Source: Symbiodinium natans | Taxonomy: Eukaryota; Sar; Dinophyceae; Suessiales; Symbiodiniaceae | NCBI GenBank assembly: GCA_905221605.1 | Contig: CAJNDS010000360.1 | Span: 62,001 to 126,000 of the forward strand | DNA length: 64,000 nucleotides | Reading direction: 5' to 3' | Shown: positions 35,171 to 48,486 of the stretch, one piece after another | Numbering within the stretch: position 1 is the stretch's first letter | Layout: every line of letters begins with the position of its first letter | The notes under the pieces: model-generated | What the model saw: the letters and a program-made list of their open reading frames with translations, nothing else | Database searches by the model: none | What the model was told of the DNA's origin: nothing | Translations under genes and position numbers: made by a program

Positions 35171-35639
35171 TGACCCTTTCTACAGCTAGCCTCTCACCAA
35201 CCAAGCTGTATTCAGACATAGGTGAAGAGCGAAGAGGAAGGTAGCCTGCGGTCAACATTTGCACCAAGATGCATCCTCGCTGCCCTCCACCGCTGTTGGC
35301 TCTGACAAGTGTGAAAACGCGGGTATCAAACTGCAGTTGCTCTCGTCCATGGCCAGAAACACCTAGGCGGGTGAATTATCCAGCGTGCAGGGCAATCCGG
35401 GCTCGGCTGTTATGCGGAATCAGAAAGGAGCTGAAACCGTTTCAAGCCGATGGCCTGGTTGGGGCCAGTGACTTAGCTGCTGCAATACCAACACCTTTGG
35501 GCCTTTTACGGCTTGTTTCCGATTGTAAGATTGCCGTGCAGAATGAGCTTGAAACCAATGTTAAGCCACTGTTAAGCCTTGTGGTTTTGCTGGTCCTTGT
35601 TGTTGCTTCTCACGCGGTCCTTGTTGTTGCTTCTCACGC

Positions 35640-35712
35640 GCTCCTGTGTGCGCGCGCGTGTATGTGTGTGTGCGTGTGCGTGCGTGCGTGCGTGCGTGTG
35701 TGCGTGTGTGTG
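35640..35712. repeat. GT/GC-rich microsatellite
   Basis: TGTGCGCGCGTGTATGTGTG and continuing GTGCGTGCGTGC units. They give the 3' end of a spurious plus-strand ORF. Confidence 0.85.
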
Positions 35713-35719
35713 AAAGAAT

Positions 35720-38700
35720 TTTAGGACATGCACATCAGAGGTCACTCCCTAGCTTACGTACCCGGAGCCCTGCTCAACAGCCCTGGCCCCTCCTGGCCCC
35801 AACCCTGTGGAAACAAACCTGCAAGACTGCTGCAAGATCAAGGCTGGTCGCTGCCCAGGTGTGAGGGGGTAATGGACTCCAGCCCCACTTCAAATTAAGG
35901 ACCAAAAAAAAAATTTAAATTTCGGTATCAACAGGGTATTTACAGCGCTTTGAGGCCGGAGTCTGACCTGGCACAGGCTCCAATCGCTGCAAGTCACGGC
36001 GTTCTTGATTGTTCACAGGCTGCCATTCATGGCGACGCCTGGGTAGAGGGCGGCGTGGCCCCCTTCCGGCAGCCCTGACGAGTCCCGCGCCGCAGCCAGG
36101 GGCGGCGAGTCTGGGGGCTGCAGGCTGACGCGTTCCCTTCGGGGGCGGCGAAAACTGATGTCCTGCAGACCGACGCCCGAAAACGAGCGGGGCACAGAAG
36201 AAAGAATCCGGCTTGAGCGGCGACAGCTTCGGCAGTCGCCGCTCTGCTTGTTCCTACACACGCTTCGTGTGCTGCACAACATTTCTGCCTGCACAGGCTT
36301 CAAACACTGGGAAACCCATCGTGGCCGGCATTTCAAGATAGGATGGACAATTGTATGACAAGATGTTTGGGATGCGGACGCAACCCTCCATTTCTCATAA
36401 TAGGAGAGCTCCAAGTCGTCGTCGATAAGAGTTTTTTATATTTTGATTGAGAACCTCTGGTTGAATCTTGGGTTCTTCCAATAACGTAAGGACATCCTGT
36501 CGAACAGGTGGGTCCAGTGACAGATTCATCTAGTTCGAGAGATCTCATTCCGCAGGAGCGCTTTTGTTCCGTTCCACACCGCAAGCACGGGCGAACGAAC
36601 TGAGCCCACCGAGCGGTCCATCCAGGACTACTGCCAAATCGTGACTGACTTTACGCGACACCTTGGCCTGATGAAGCCGTCCAAGGCCGCAAACAAACAA
36701 GCTGCTGAGACGATGCCCGATGTGCAGAACGAATACGTGTGCGCTTCAGACACCTGTGGATTCCGTCCGTGGCACCTGTGCCCGTTCCCATCCGGCAGGC
36801 ACAGTTGTACCAAAACTCGGGCTGCAGGAAGCAGCCGCAAAAAAAGCGTGGGATGGCCTGTGACATAGCCAGGCACCGATAGTGGAAACGAACAGCAGGC
36901 TGCTGCTTAATCAGGCAAGATACCCCCTATTGATTCTTGGCCCTGCACCCGAAACCCGAAACCCCCGATGCGCGGTTGGGCAGCTTCAGTGCCCAGTCTT
37001 TGGCCCTCTCACCGATGTGGAGAAAAGGTGCAGGCGCAAGCACGATACCCTGCAATCGCTCACAAGTTTCGTGGAAAGGACACCGCCGAGTTGCTGCTGC
37101 ATGCTACAGCAGATGGTGCAGGAAAGGGGTCCGGATGCCGACATAGTAAAGGTGTTTTTGCACGGCGTCAGCGTCCAAGAGATTCGGCTCGGGCAAACCT
37201 TGGGATGGACGTAAGTGGCACGCCCGGATCAAGACCAGGCCAAAGAGGCAAGTGGCAAGATCACTGTCATGCGTCATCTTGAACTCAGTTACTTTACCGA
37301 GTCCGCGATGTGCGCGGAAAGGAGCAACGACGTCTGCTCAAAATGGACTACAGGCGGCAAATGCCCAGTGTACGGGGTATAGAGCGACGCATGGCCCGTC
37401 AATGGAGCCTTACGCTGGCGTAAGGCAAAAGGGTAGCATAAGCATCATTGGGGTCAAGGTGCATCTGAAGGCTCAGAAAAGGTACCATCATGAGCATCAT
37501 TGGGGTCAAAGGCCGCTGACTCGGCCCCTCTCGGTTAGAGGTTCTAGGGTCATGGTTCAGTGCTTAGATGATGTAGGTGTGAGAGCACAGCAGCATAGGT
37601 GACATTTAAACTTGTCTCTCTTCCCCTGACCTGCATGCTGATATGAGCTGATGCTATCTGGAGTGCCACTAGCCTGGGCATGGGAAAGACACTGGCGGAG
37701 TGGACATTCTGCAAGCACCTGCAAACTGCCCAAATTGTACAGTTTTGCAGCACCTCCCCCCCGTCTAACCACTTCCATCTCCATCTGCCCGCAACCCTTC
37801 CAGTTGTGCTTTGTCCCCCGGCATTTGTGGCCAACCCAACAACACCCAACCCTCAACCCCAAAGCCATCCCAAGCCGGCTAATGCACCTTGTCGCCCCAA
37901 GAGAGTCCGACGCCTGACAAGTGCACGTCGCAGGGGTAGCCCACGACGCACTGGTGTTGAAGAGCAACTGGCCCACGAACTCTAAGTAGTCCCACTCGTG
38001 CCTGCGTGCTGAGTTCACTTCTCTCCCAAGGCAGAGACTCCTCTCTATAGTGAACTGCCTTTTGAGGGTACGAAGCCCACGTTGCTAGATTGTGTTAGGG
38101 TTTCTTTGGAGTCGGCTCAATCATTCTAATGTGGGGCCCAAAACCCCGCAGTTTAATTCAAGCCATGGCCTTGAAGTTCCAGCTGCTTTCGCAATTGCCA
38201 TCGATACTGCAGTAGCACATCCTCACAACAGAGAGTTTGGAGAATACCCGCATCACTAGCCTACCCTGGAGGTAGCTCCTTCATCCTCAGAAGTGTTCTA
38301 AGCATGAAGCCGCACCTGTAAAGGCCAGGCATACTCTCCAGCACTGCATCTTCGAGAAAACTGAATGTGGAATGAGCTTCGTCCTGGGCGTTCGAGTGAA
38401 GAGTGATGACACTTCTGGGAAGCGTAAACCGAAAGACTCTGACAAGTATATCTCGGAGCCCACAAGTTGGGGTTGCCCAGGGGTTGCCGATTGATGCGAA
38501 CCAGGAGTGTGCAGGAACATTCGAGAGGTGCATCGCCGACCAACGAGCATGTTTGATGCTGCACAAGTGCATTGCAGATGTTTTCAGAGTGCTACGGCTA
38601 CGGATCTTGAGGCTGCAGGTTCGGGAAGCCACGCCTGCCCAGGAATGATCAGGAATCGGTCCATGATATGAGGCTGCGGACTTTTGCAAACAATCCTGAC

Positions 38701-40600
38701 TAAGAGACTGAGAACAAGACTCGCAATATTGCTAATATTGCTGCACTAAGACTACTGATTGCATCAGGCGGCAGTGTTCCGTGCAATGCCACCGCCCGGG
38801 AATCCTGGAATAGGTGAGCCATGTCCACAGTCGGCCAGAATCATCAAGCGATCCCCGGGTCGGAGGATGCCTTCAACATTCATAGTACCTTGGCTTGCTT
38901 TGCTTCAGAAACGCGAGAGCCAGCGAACCCTAAGCCAAGGTGCATTGTTGACCAAAGAAACAAGTTTCGTCCTGCTGGCGGGAACCCGGAGCCATCACTG
39001 TCAACGTTAGTAAGGAGGAGGTTTGCGGCAAACAACTCTATCTACTTATCTCTTGGGCGACATCCTTCTAGTCGCTTGGGTAAGGCACGCAAACACTCAC
39101 ATGATGCACTGCTGCAAATTCAGCGGCCTGTGTGACTGGCAGCCATGCACAAGGAACTTGACATGGGGATATTCGAGTTGAAGATCCACAAAGAAAGCTC
39201 CGCTTACCTTAGAGGCCTTGCCCTCCAAGCCCATGCTGTTATGCGCGGGCACATCCCCAAAACGAGGCGATGGAAAGGCTGGACTGCCGCACTCTCCAAA
39301 CATTCTTTGCTTGCGCGCGTCTTTTTTTCGAATCCTCCATAAGAGCCTCCATATTCCTCCATCACTGACACTGGAATTCACTAGAAATCACTGACTTGGT
39401 GTCCAATTGTGATTCTGCTGACTTCGGGATCCCTGCTAGTAGCCTAGCCCTTCTCAACTCTCCCCCCTGGCCTGGCCGGACTTTGCACCGAGAACGCTCA
39501 GTGTTCCTTGGCTGCAGATGCGTCGCCGCTGCCCCGCATTTGAGTGTATTGAATCATGGTTGTGGGCCGAAACCAACGAAATAGATCATGCGCAGGACGC
39601 AGAAGCTACGTAATCGCTTCCCCCTCATACTAAAATAAATCCTGCCCGTAAAGCCAAAAAATCGGTCCGGCCAAGTTATTGACGAGGAAGTCAAGTCTTC
39701 GACTACCGAACACTTGACATGGCCATCGTTGTGGCAGCATTTGCACTCTCAACATGATGCGAGTTTGTTGCACAGATGCTGCAGTATATTCGGTGAAGCT
39801 TGGCAAGGAGAATGGCAAGGTCGATTAGTAGAGGACGGCGTACAGATTGCCGACCGTGGTTTTCTATCATAACCTACTGCCTACTGACATTTCGCTGGCT
39901 GTGCACTCAATACAAGAATGCATCGCTGAGTGGGAACATCAATATGGCAATTTTAATATTTTGCAGCCAGATCCGCACGTGGCATCATGCTACTGCAATT
40001 GGGCAGGTACAAGCAGCTTGTTGACATAAGCAGGATGCATGTGTTGACATTTCGCCAGGTCAAGTGGTGGCTATTCCCTTTTTTGTGGATGGCGACATGG
40101 AGTGCCGCACTTATGCTTTCCCAGTCATCTTTGTGGTATATCATGTGGGACCTCACACTCGCACAGGTCATTATCGAGTTGATCTGAGCTGGCCTCGTCA
40201 CACTCTTAGGATGGGAGTGATGACAACAGACACCTTCACCCCGCAATGGCACACTTGATGATCGTGCATGTATCGGAAACAATGGCTATATAGTAGGCCT
40301 CCTCAAGGTGACGGAGCACCCAGCTCACATCCTCAGGTAAACTGTTTTAGGTTCTTTTCGTGGCTGCTTTGTGGTTCGCCACGGGCCACGAGATTGATAG
40401 CGAGGTGGATGCCAGCGAGGAGGCAAGAAAATCTTCATGACCAGACCTTTTCGTATGATCTGCTCCATGTGGGCTGCCTTTTCACTCAGTGATTCGTTCT
40501 GCTCCATTCTCAGTCTCTAGCCCTATCACCCCGACCTAGCTCAGTGCACCACACCGGGTTTTCTGCTACACGTTCGGTCTTTACAGCTTGTTGTGTAGTC
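35720..40600. other. Intron-like stretch, only weak exon candidates
   Basis: Minus-strand frames at about 38265-38550 (LPRSVITLHSNAQDEAHSTF, then SFLEDAVLESMPGLYRCGF) and 39130-39230 (FFVDLQLEYPHVKFLVHGC) look protein-like and could be ectodomain exons, but no family or clean splice pair was found. A two-copy GCATCATTGGGGTCAA repeat lies at 37440-37510. Confidence 0.3.
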
Positions 40601-40626
40601 TCGCTTGAGGTGATGCGCGTGCATAC

Positions 40627-41309
40627 CATTTTTTACTGCCAAAAACACGTATGGGCGCCATACCCAAACTAATGGCTGTTGACCATGAAGTATCCAAGTT
40701 TCCTGCAGCTACAGCGAAATCCGTGGGCTCCATGCAGTTTGATCTTTCAGAAGAGCACCAACACAGGTTGTAGCCGCTGCCTGCATCCACCGTCAGCCGG
40801 TTATCTTTCTCCTCTTCAAATGCACCAAATCCCAGGTACATCAGCGATCCTGTGCTGTGCCCGGCATCTGTAGTCAGATCCTCCCCCACGCTCGCCTGCA
40901 GTTGGCCAACGCCATCACCGCGACCTTCCGACAGAGACAGCCCATTCATGCTGCCACACTCTTCTCGGCGAACGGCCACCCGGTCGTTTGTCGACAGGGA
41001 GTGTCCCTCGAAGGGGAGGTCTGCGCAGTACGATCCACGGATGCACTGCAAGTTGTTCTTACTAGGGCTGGGGCCCACAACTGTGAGCTGCCCTGCCGTC
41101 AGGACAAAATCTCCACCAATGTCGGTGCAGGTCAAAGTCGCCATGTTCACACACCAGCAGACATGATAGATTCCACCATTTGGGGCGAAGTCTTGAGGCC
41201 CATGCATGCCCCATTCATACTTCCGTCCATTTGAGCTCGGTTCTGACACCCCGCTGTTCGCCACCCCGGACACTGCCGATTTGCCAGGGTCCATGCAATC
41301 GGACCTGGG
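40627..41309 (-). CDS. Ectodomain exon with two Y-x-x-CWC repeats
   Basis: Acceptor GATCCAGCAG at 41310 and GT donor (AAATG then GTATGC). Two repeats are visible: IYHVCWCVNMATLTCTDIGG followed by DFVLTAGQLTVVGP, and GYNLCWCSSERSNCMEPTDF followed by AVAAGNLDT. From memory, this Y-x-L/V-C-W-C then D-F-x-x-x-x-G-x-L unit is common in large dinoflagellate and other algal surface proteins, often with GCC repeats and no assigned function. The spacer between repeats has CIRGSYCADLPFEGHSLST. Confidence 0.7.
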
Positions 41310-41689
41310 CTGCTGGATCAAAAAAATAAAGAAGGATAAGAAAAAAACACGGCCGCCCAGGATCAAAAAAGTAATAAAAGGGATCAATAAACAAATAAAC
41401 CGTCGTTCGCCTAAGCCCTGTGCGCATAATCTGGCGTTCGCGAGTGGAAGTCCCGTGCGTGTTTCGAGGCTTGCATCGTTCCGCATCCTGAAAACGTGGC
41501 AGGCGCGTGCTGTCGTGCGTTTTGTGCATGCCGTTGGGAGGGTTCACTGCGTGCGTCCAGACTACGGAGATTTGCTATTCGCGATGTTGGAAATCGCGCT
41601 CCCGCCTATCGTCGCTTTGGGCTTTGGACGTCTGCGTTCGCCAATTGCGAAACTGTCGTCGGCTGGAAGGGATTCTTACGGTGTTGAAG

Positions 41690-41880
41690 CAAGCTTGCAC
41701 GAGAAGCGGAGGTGGGGGGGGGGGCAGCCCGCCCCCCCCATTTGCAAACACAATGCTCACATGATGGGTTTGGAAAGATGTTGAGCTTGCCCGGGGGGGG
41801 AGCCCTCCCCCCCCCATTCGCAAACCGAATGCTCGCATGATGGGTCCAGAACATTCTGACAACCTTTCATGCAACGCAAA
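41690..41880. repeat. Poly-G/poly-C flanked dispersed repeat, copies B
   Basis: Two units, ATTTGCAAACACAATGCTCA and ATTCGCAAACCGAATGCTCG, are followed by CATGATGGGT, each preceded by G-runs and C-runs. They match the copies at 11.75-12.0 kb, including the GAAGCAAGCTTG lead-in. Confidence 0.75.
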
Positions 41881-42489
41881 GGCCTGCAACCCCAAGCCTG
41901 AACCCTAAACGATTTTCCAGAATGGCTCAGGCACGAACTGATCATCATGCGATGCCCCTCCCGCAAACTGTAACCGGCCACATTGTCCACAACGCAAGGA
42001 TGCCCTGAGTAGCATAGCTGATCCTCAGCACTGAACCGTGTTTTGATGAATCACGATCTTGAAAAACCCCCAGCGTGCTGCACTATGGAAACTCCTCGAG
42101 CAATGCATCTCCTATTTTCGGACAAGTGAGCTGGAAGCTTTGGAAGCTCAGACAGCACGTGGCGGCCTAACCTTTCGTGAGAGCGCATTGGCCACCAAGG
42201 TTCTACTGCTGTTGCAAGTGGCCGCATGCATGCATCCGCGGTGGAGCCCTCTCCCACTGTTGTTGAACCTTGGCCGTTCTCTACTTAATTCACCTAATTC
42301 CTTGCAGTTCAGGCTTGGGGTTAGGGCTTAGGGATTTGGCTCAGCCAGGCGAGGGGCGAAAGCGTGAAGACAAAGCACGAGAATCCAACGCCCATATACA
42401 GGGCCGAGCTCGACATCCAACAGCCACAGATGGCCACAGGGTACCCCGACTGCAGAACTACTATGAACATCTATATGAACATCTATAAA

Positions 42490-42616
42490 TCCTGAGTCTT
42501 TCCAAGCCGAGGAGCCTGGCATGCAAGCCTCGCAGGCCTCTCTGCTACTTGCTCCCATGGCATTGCTCCACTTGCCGACAGAGCACGGTGTGCAAGCCTG
42601 GTTGCCTGCCAAATCC
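42490..42616 (-). CDS. GCC2/GCC3-like cysteine-rich exon
   Basis: The minus frame reads NQACTPCSVGKWSNAMGASS, then REACEACMPGSSAWKDS. The C-x-x-C-x-x-G-x-W/Y-S pattern and the following C-x-x-C-M-P-G-S-S are typical of this family. Edges are approximate. Confidence 0.6.
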
Positions 42617-42799
42617 TCGTGGGGATGCAAGGATGATGCAAGGTACAAGTGGTACAAGCCCCAAACATGTCCACTGAAGTTGCTGTCGCATCTTGCTCAC
42701 ATCCCGACGGGCCACGCAAACTTGACACCCGGGCAATACATGGCCGCAGCCACCTGCGATTTCAGCGTCTCAAGCCTCAAAAAACCCCAAAGCAGCTCC

Positions 42800-43010
42800 T
42801 TGAACGTTCCTGCTGGGCACGGTGCGCAGACCATGCCTCTAGGAGGCCAAGTGGAACGGCTGTTTAGAGTTTACAGTTTAGGCTTAGGGTTAGGGTTTAG
42901 GGTCTGCACCAAGAGGTCTACTTGTGAAAAAAGCATGGGCTCAAGCAATTGTCACTGTGCCTTCCAGGAATTCACCTTCCGAACAGACACAGGCGGCATC
43001 ACCTGTGGCA
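42800..43010 (-). CDS. GCC2/GCC3-like cysteine-rich exons (two short pieces)
   Basis: The minus frames SATGDAACVCSEGEFLEGT (about 42955-43010) and MVCAPCPAGTFKE (about 42800-42845) are two halves of such repeats. They are separated by an intron containing telomere-like repeat at 42868-42903. Exact splice sites were not fixed. Confidence 0.5.
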
Positions 43011-43029
43011 CTCTCTTGATGCATCACTC

Positions 43030-46000
43030 GGTATTGGACTGATGGATTTGCGTGCTAGCCAATGGATGCCTGTGCAACCACGACCCCACGTTTAGGAAAG
43101 CCCTTACTTGTTATGGGTGCTCTGCAGGCTCTTTGAGCATGCGAGTACTTCTCTCTTGCAAGTTGAGCTCTGTTTGAGTGAAACCGGCAAGTTTCAAGGT
43201 TTTGGGTCTTGGGCTCATGTTTAGGGATTGGGTTTAGGGTTTGTGGTTAGGTATGAGGGGAGGTTTAGGGATTAGGATTCCGCTTTGGGTTTGGGACCTA
43301 AGGGTATGGGAGAAGTGCCCCCCAAAGGTCAAGCCCAAAGCACTGCCCAAACCGAAGCTCCAAACCTGCGTCGCGCAACACGAGCAGACGACTTGCGGAT
43401 GCTGTCGAGGCATGAACAATATCAGTGCTGTGCACATCCCAAACTTTTCTTCGGCAACTCCCACCCTGCAGGCCAGATGAGGCAGCGCAGGCTTGAAAGC
43501 TGTCGAGCCTGGGAAGCATGCGCTGCATAGGACTTTCAGAATTTGGTGAGTGTATGGGTTGAGGGAGTTCCCTTGGTTCAAAACACGGGTTTCTGTAGAA
43601 TATGATTGTCTTGACACTCGACCAAAAAACCACGTCACAAACCTCACGAACTCTTTGGACACCCGCCTCACGACATCCTGCGAGCTGTTGGTCCTCACAA
43701 CGTTTCGACCAAACGTCCATCGCTGTGGTGGTTGTGTTTCATTTCCAGAAAACAACCTCAACTATCGAAGGCCGATGTGGAACCTAGCCGTGGGTCCTGG
43801 CTACAGCCTGGACAGCGGTGCTCTCAATCGGAACCAAGATCAGCGCATGGTGCCACCCAGAGCCGTGGTCCCCGGCCTTCTCGAACCTTGGCTGGGGGCA
43901 CAGACGACGAAACAACATTGCGTCAGTCGAGGTTCTGGGGATGTAGCCTTGGGAACACACGCCGCTGTCTTCGCGATTTGCGTTGCTGCTCTGCTGCTGT
44001 GTATCAACCCCGGTTTACCTACTGCAGCTTTATTGTTACATACCGCTGCCGCTGCTGCTGAAGCGGAACAACCCGATCCCAGACCCGATCCTCAAAACTT
44101 AGACAAGTCTTCCGCTGAGCTCAGCATCCATGTGAATGTAGCCAGTTTCCCCAAAAGGCAACCAAGGAACAGCAAGGTCCAATTGGCATCCCTTACCAGG
44201 AAACAAAACAGGAACCATTGCAAAGACGCTGCCAACCTCTTGGCGGTTGCTACACGGCTTTGTATGGATCTGGCCCGGGCAAGGACTTACGGCATGCGGA
44301 TCTACGAACAACCCTACACAACACATGTCCCAAACATGCGACAGTCATTTGTTACGGCTTTTCAATGCAACATGCTGCCTTCCGCTACAACACGAATCTG
44401 TTCAGACCCTTCCCCGCCTCATGCTTTCGATCTTCAAGGCCACCGATTCGGAGCCGAAGATTTGGTAAGCCAAACTGAGAACCTCCAAGCTATCACATCA
44501 AATGGTTGCACGATGTTGCACGCGGTGAGCACACAATAGTCCACATGCGTGCGGAGCAAAATCATTGTGGACTTGGAAGAAAAGGTGGTTCCCTCGCTTG
44601 AACTTGCTGGCTTCACACTCACAATCGCACACCTTTGATCCTGCTGCACGATGTCTCCTGGCACTGATTGCAAAGTGAGCCGAGCGTGATGGCTCTAGTC
44701 TTGACAACGTGGACGGCTCCACTCGGATGAAGCCGCAGCCGCGGCTTTTGCCAACCCCTGTGCCCAACCAGAGCTGTTTCGCGAAGATGAGCCGCGAGCT
44801 TGGTTTGAATTATGCGAACAGTCTTGCCACTGAGGCGCCCAGTCCGTTGCTCCGGACTCTTTAGGGCCCAAGAGTCGACAAGATAATGTCTCTCGCGCGG
44901 TCTGAGTCTGCTCCTCCCATTCACGCCACGAGTGTGATGCGTGCGCTTTATCACGGAGCCGCTGGTTAGCCAGAATGGTCGGCCGAACCATTGACCCGGC
45001 ATATCCCCACATGCTTCTTCCACTCCAGCAAGCAGAACTTCATGCAGTCAACGTCTGGATGTTCGCCGTTCATGCTTTCTCCGAATCTGATGGTGCGGAG
45101 GTCAGCAGCACATGAAATGGACATAGTCCGTTGATTCGGACAATTCGTTCATTCCCAAACTTCCAGATAGAGCGTGCGATTCGCGCGATCGTCGAATCCG
45201 GCCACTGTTCAAATAAACGAGCGCGTCAAGGCCAAACTCCCGTCTTTGCGTATGAAATCGATCTGGCGCGCCATCGTAAACCATTTGCTGGCATTTGCTG
45301 GACTACGTCTGCAATCCTGTCGTTGGCATGGGCGAGGCCGTTCTTTGTATGGAAAGCAGCGACGACTCATGCTTTGTCGGAATGCAAAAAAAACTTCTTG
45401 AGAAACACAAAGCAGAAACAACAAAACCCAAAGCCGAACAGGTCTAGGAATGAAGAAGTGCATATTAGGAAGCTCTAGAGAAAAAGGCCTCCCAGAAAAG
45501 CCCTCCCAGAAAAGCCCTGTGAAGACACAAGACTTGCAGTCTCCTTGGTAGCCCCCCTTGAAAGAAAAATAGTAAACGAGGCGTAGATTCTAGCAGAACC
45601 CATTATCTTTCAAGGTGGCCACACACCAACCCGACCCCGCACAAGAGCGCTGCCAAGGCAGGGCTGGACAGTGAAGCTCTGCGCTCTTCCCTCCGGTCCA
45701 GTGTACGCCGTGTACGCTCTGTACTTTTTCTTCCCGTCGAGCCGAAGGGTTGGGCAGTGAAGCGTGCTATACGGCTTTTGACGGCCAACCTGGCGCGTAC
45801 GAGAACCATTTCTTACCACCCCACCCCACCCCCAACAAGAAAAGACCCTGAAACCTGCAAAAGTGGCTTAAACGCAGGGCGCTTTACGGGCACCGGTCCC
45901 GATAACCACCTCCCACCCTCCACCTTCCAACCCCCACCCCCACCCCGACGCCCAGTTACAACTTCGAAGACCAAAGGTGTGCCCTTGTGCCCATGCCCCG

Positions 46001-46580
46001 ACTAAATTTACCCGGCACACCCGAGACGACCCTGAGTCCAACTAGTGCGAAAGACCCAAATGTGCCATTCCAACCTGTCCTTGGTTTCGCTGGTCATCGC
46101 GATTGCGGCACTCCTTGGCAGTCGTTGCGGTTCTCGTGTGCTTTGGCTGCGTGCTGCAACAGTTCACTGCATTTTCCGTTCGCGCAACCTATTGGCAAGA
46201 CAGAACAGCTCAAGTATACAGTAACATGGAATCTGTGCTCGTATGATGTCTGGCTCCCGGTGTTAGGCCTTGCTAGATTCACGCGAAAGATGTAAAGCCA
46301 CAAGTGCGTTAAAGACTTCGGGCGCTGAACGAGATAGTGCACTCAATGCACCCGAATAGTGACACCTTCACACACATGGTTGCCACTTTCTCATCCTGAC
46401 ACCCCCTCCAACAGTTCGATGCTGTAGCTGCCACCTTAGGCTACTTTCGAAAATCTGAGTTCAGTTCTTCCGTTCGGGCTGTGTCCTTTCCTCATTGATG
46501 AGTTTGTCGCTCCATCTTTGCCCGATGTGCCCGTAGCCGTACTTAACTATGGATGCTCAATGACAGTGCCGGACTATACT
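43030..46580. other. Intron-like stretch, no confident exon
   Basis: The plus-strand 329-codon frame at 43550-44539 has no recognisable domain and is overlapped by minus frames. A minus frame at 45000-45115 (RTIRFGESMNGEHPDVDCMK, then FCLLEWKKHVG) is a weak exon candidate. Telomere-like motifs lie at 43200-43270. Confidence 0.3.
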
Positions 46581-46586
46581 GGGCTC

Positions 46587-46648
46587 CTAAACCCTAAACC
46601 CTAAACCCTAAACCCTAAACCCTAAACCCTAAACCCTAACCCCTAAAC
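46587..46648. repeat. Interstitial telomere array (CCCTAAA)n
   Basis: About eight near-perfect CCCTAAA heptamers on the plus strand, one of the cleanest arrays in the window. It lies between minus-strand MAM exons and the cysteine-rich exons. Confidence 0.9.
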
Positions 46649-47819
46649 CAACCCTAGGGCCTTTGAACTTGGGAATATTTCGCATCGCGGCTTGTTGTTC
46701 ATGTGGGGGTTTAGGGCCTGGACTTAAACAATGCAGGGGTGCTCAGGTCCAAGTATTTCTGAATGGCAACCATGCTGTCCAAGTCTTGGCAGAGGTGTTT
46801 TGGGGCAGTTTTTCGGCCAGGAAGTTGTAGACGAGCACAGGACCCTACTGTAATCCTCAACTCGTGACGGGAACAGAGGCAAACATTCAGACAGCTGATC
46901 TCAAGTTGGCCATGGTTCTTCCAAACGAACTCTCGCTCCCCTGTGTCATCTCCTTCAGCCTGGAGGCACCTTGGGCACACAGCACAAGACTTTCCATCTC
47001 CTTAACGGTCGCAACTTGTCCCACATGCAGCCGTTTGAGGCATCGAAAAACATCTCAAGGTCAACAAATCAAAGCTGAGGGGAAAAGCCAAAAAAGGGCC
47101 AATCAAGTCCTAGTTATCATGCCAAAGGTCCCTCATGTCAATGCATAAGCATCAAGGTCGAACATGACAAGCATGCACACTATAGTTTACCTCTATGCAC
47201 GAGATGTCTTGATTGTTGTATGTGCTAGCCTCTCTGGCTGGAGCACTTCCGTGCAGTATGTGCTACTGCTTCTGGAAATCTTGCGCAGGCACTGCGAGTG
47301 GAAAGCTTCTGGGTGGTTTGAAGTCGGCAATTGATTCTATGTGTTCTGACGTTTATCCCAATGCAGCCTGGGTGCCACCAGCCTTGATGTGCTGCATCAC
47401 GCACACGCTGCCATGCCGCCGGGGGGGCGCTCTCAGTCCAGATGGTGCACTCCTCGACCCCTGAAACCTCAAGCCTCACATAGCCTCACCAAGCTAAGGG
47501 CTTCTCTTCGTCCCGCCTTCTATTTCATGTCTCACTTTCTGAGCTCCAGGGTCCAGAGCCCTCAACCTCAAACCACTCGCCCACATGGTCCACTCCTCGA
47601 TGTCGTCCACATTGCAAGTGAGCTCTTCAAAGACCTTCCTGGGGCCCCAGCAGCGCAGGCTCGAGACTCAATGATACATTGAAGCTATTTGAGGAATGAA
47701 ACTCGCCATATGGCCAGAAACCATCACGATCTAGATCCCGACTCTCTGAAGAAAGCATTCAGGAGGCTTGGGCATCTCAGAACTACCCGATCCAAGGCTC
47801 ATGCCAGCTGGAATGAAGC

Positions 47820-47939
47820 CTTGGATGTCCAGAGAGTCCAGCGCCATATCGCTTTTGAAGCCATTGCCCGTGGTGCCGACAAAGCGAATTGCACTCGTAT
47901 TTGGCGGAATGCTGACCGAAACCTGATGCCAGGAGTTAC
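47820..47939 (-). CDS. MAM domain exon, C-terminal half
   Basis: Acceptor TGTCTGCAG at 47940. The frame reads NSWHQVSVSIPPNTSAIRFV, then GTTGNGFKSDMALDSLDIQ. This is the standard end of a MAM domain (N-x-W-x-x-x-x-V, I-R-F-x-G-x-x-G, S-D-x-A-L-D-x-I/L). The donor appears to be CAAG then GC. MAM domains are extracellular adhesion modules. Confidence 0.75.
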
Positions 47940-48293
47940 CTGCAGACACAGCATGTGATCATTCAATTATAGCGTATCCTGTCGGGCGCATCTGAAAGGT
48001 TTCTCGTCTTCTTTCGTCCTCCAAGGCACTTTGATGTCCAGACTTGGCCCAGTTCCTCAGCATCCACTGAAGCGTCTCAAACAAGTTAAGTATTATGTGG
48101 TTTTCGCCGAATGACCCAAAAAGCGACATGTTGCATGCTGAATACAACAGCCCCCAGATTTAGGCGACCGTGCCATTTTCCGAACCCGAATCATCCCGAA
48201 CCGGAAAGCCCAAAAAGCTTGCAAACTTACATCTAATCACGAACAGCCCAGCATCATACTGGCCCAACCACCAGCACTCCTGTACTGCAGGTC

Positions 48294-48347
48294 CAGTGTC
48301 CCCATCGAGGAACCAGACCTTGGGGCTGGACTCCGAGGAGCCCCAAG
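48294..48347 (-). CDS. MAM domain exon, central strand
   Basis: The frame ends KVWFLDGDTG, which with the next exon gives WFLDGDTG-NSWHQ, the usual W-x-x-x-G-D/N-x-G-x-x-W core of MAM. The donor must be GA (ACACTG then GACCTG). The 5' edge is approximate, and its phase to the preceding piece is unresolved. Confidence 0.5.
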
Positions 48348-48486
48348 CTCAAAGTGTGGCAGAAGATGGACTTGAGTAACTGGCAACCTGCAATACTTCA
48401 TCACGTTGGGTAGGCTAGAGTTTTGGCAGACGCAAAAGCACCACCCCGCCCCCACTTCCCTAGAAGTAGGTCATGGCTCCGAGTCA

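Noticed and set aside
35269-35724. Plus-strand ORF with an apparent membrane segment
   Set aside because: Its hydrophobic and Cys/Val-rich end comes from a duplicated tctcacgcg phrase and a GT/GC microsatellite; no homologous domain is visible.
43550-44539. Longest plus-strand ORF (329 codons)
   Set aside because: No recognisable domain, Ala-rich low-complexity middle, overlapped by minus frames; probably chance within an intron.
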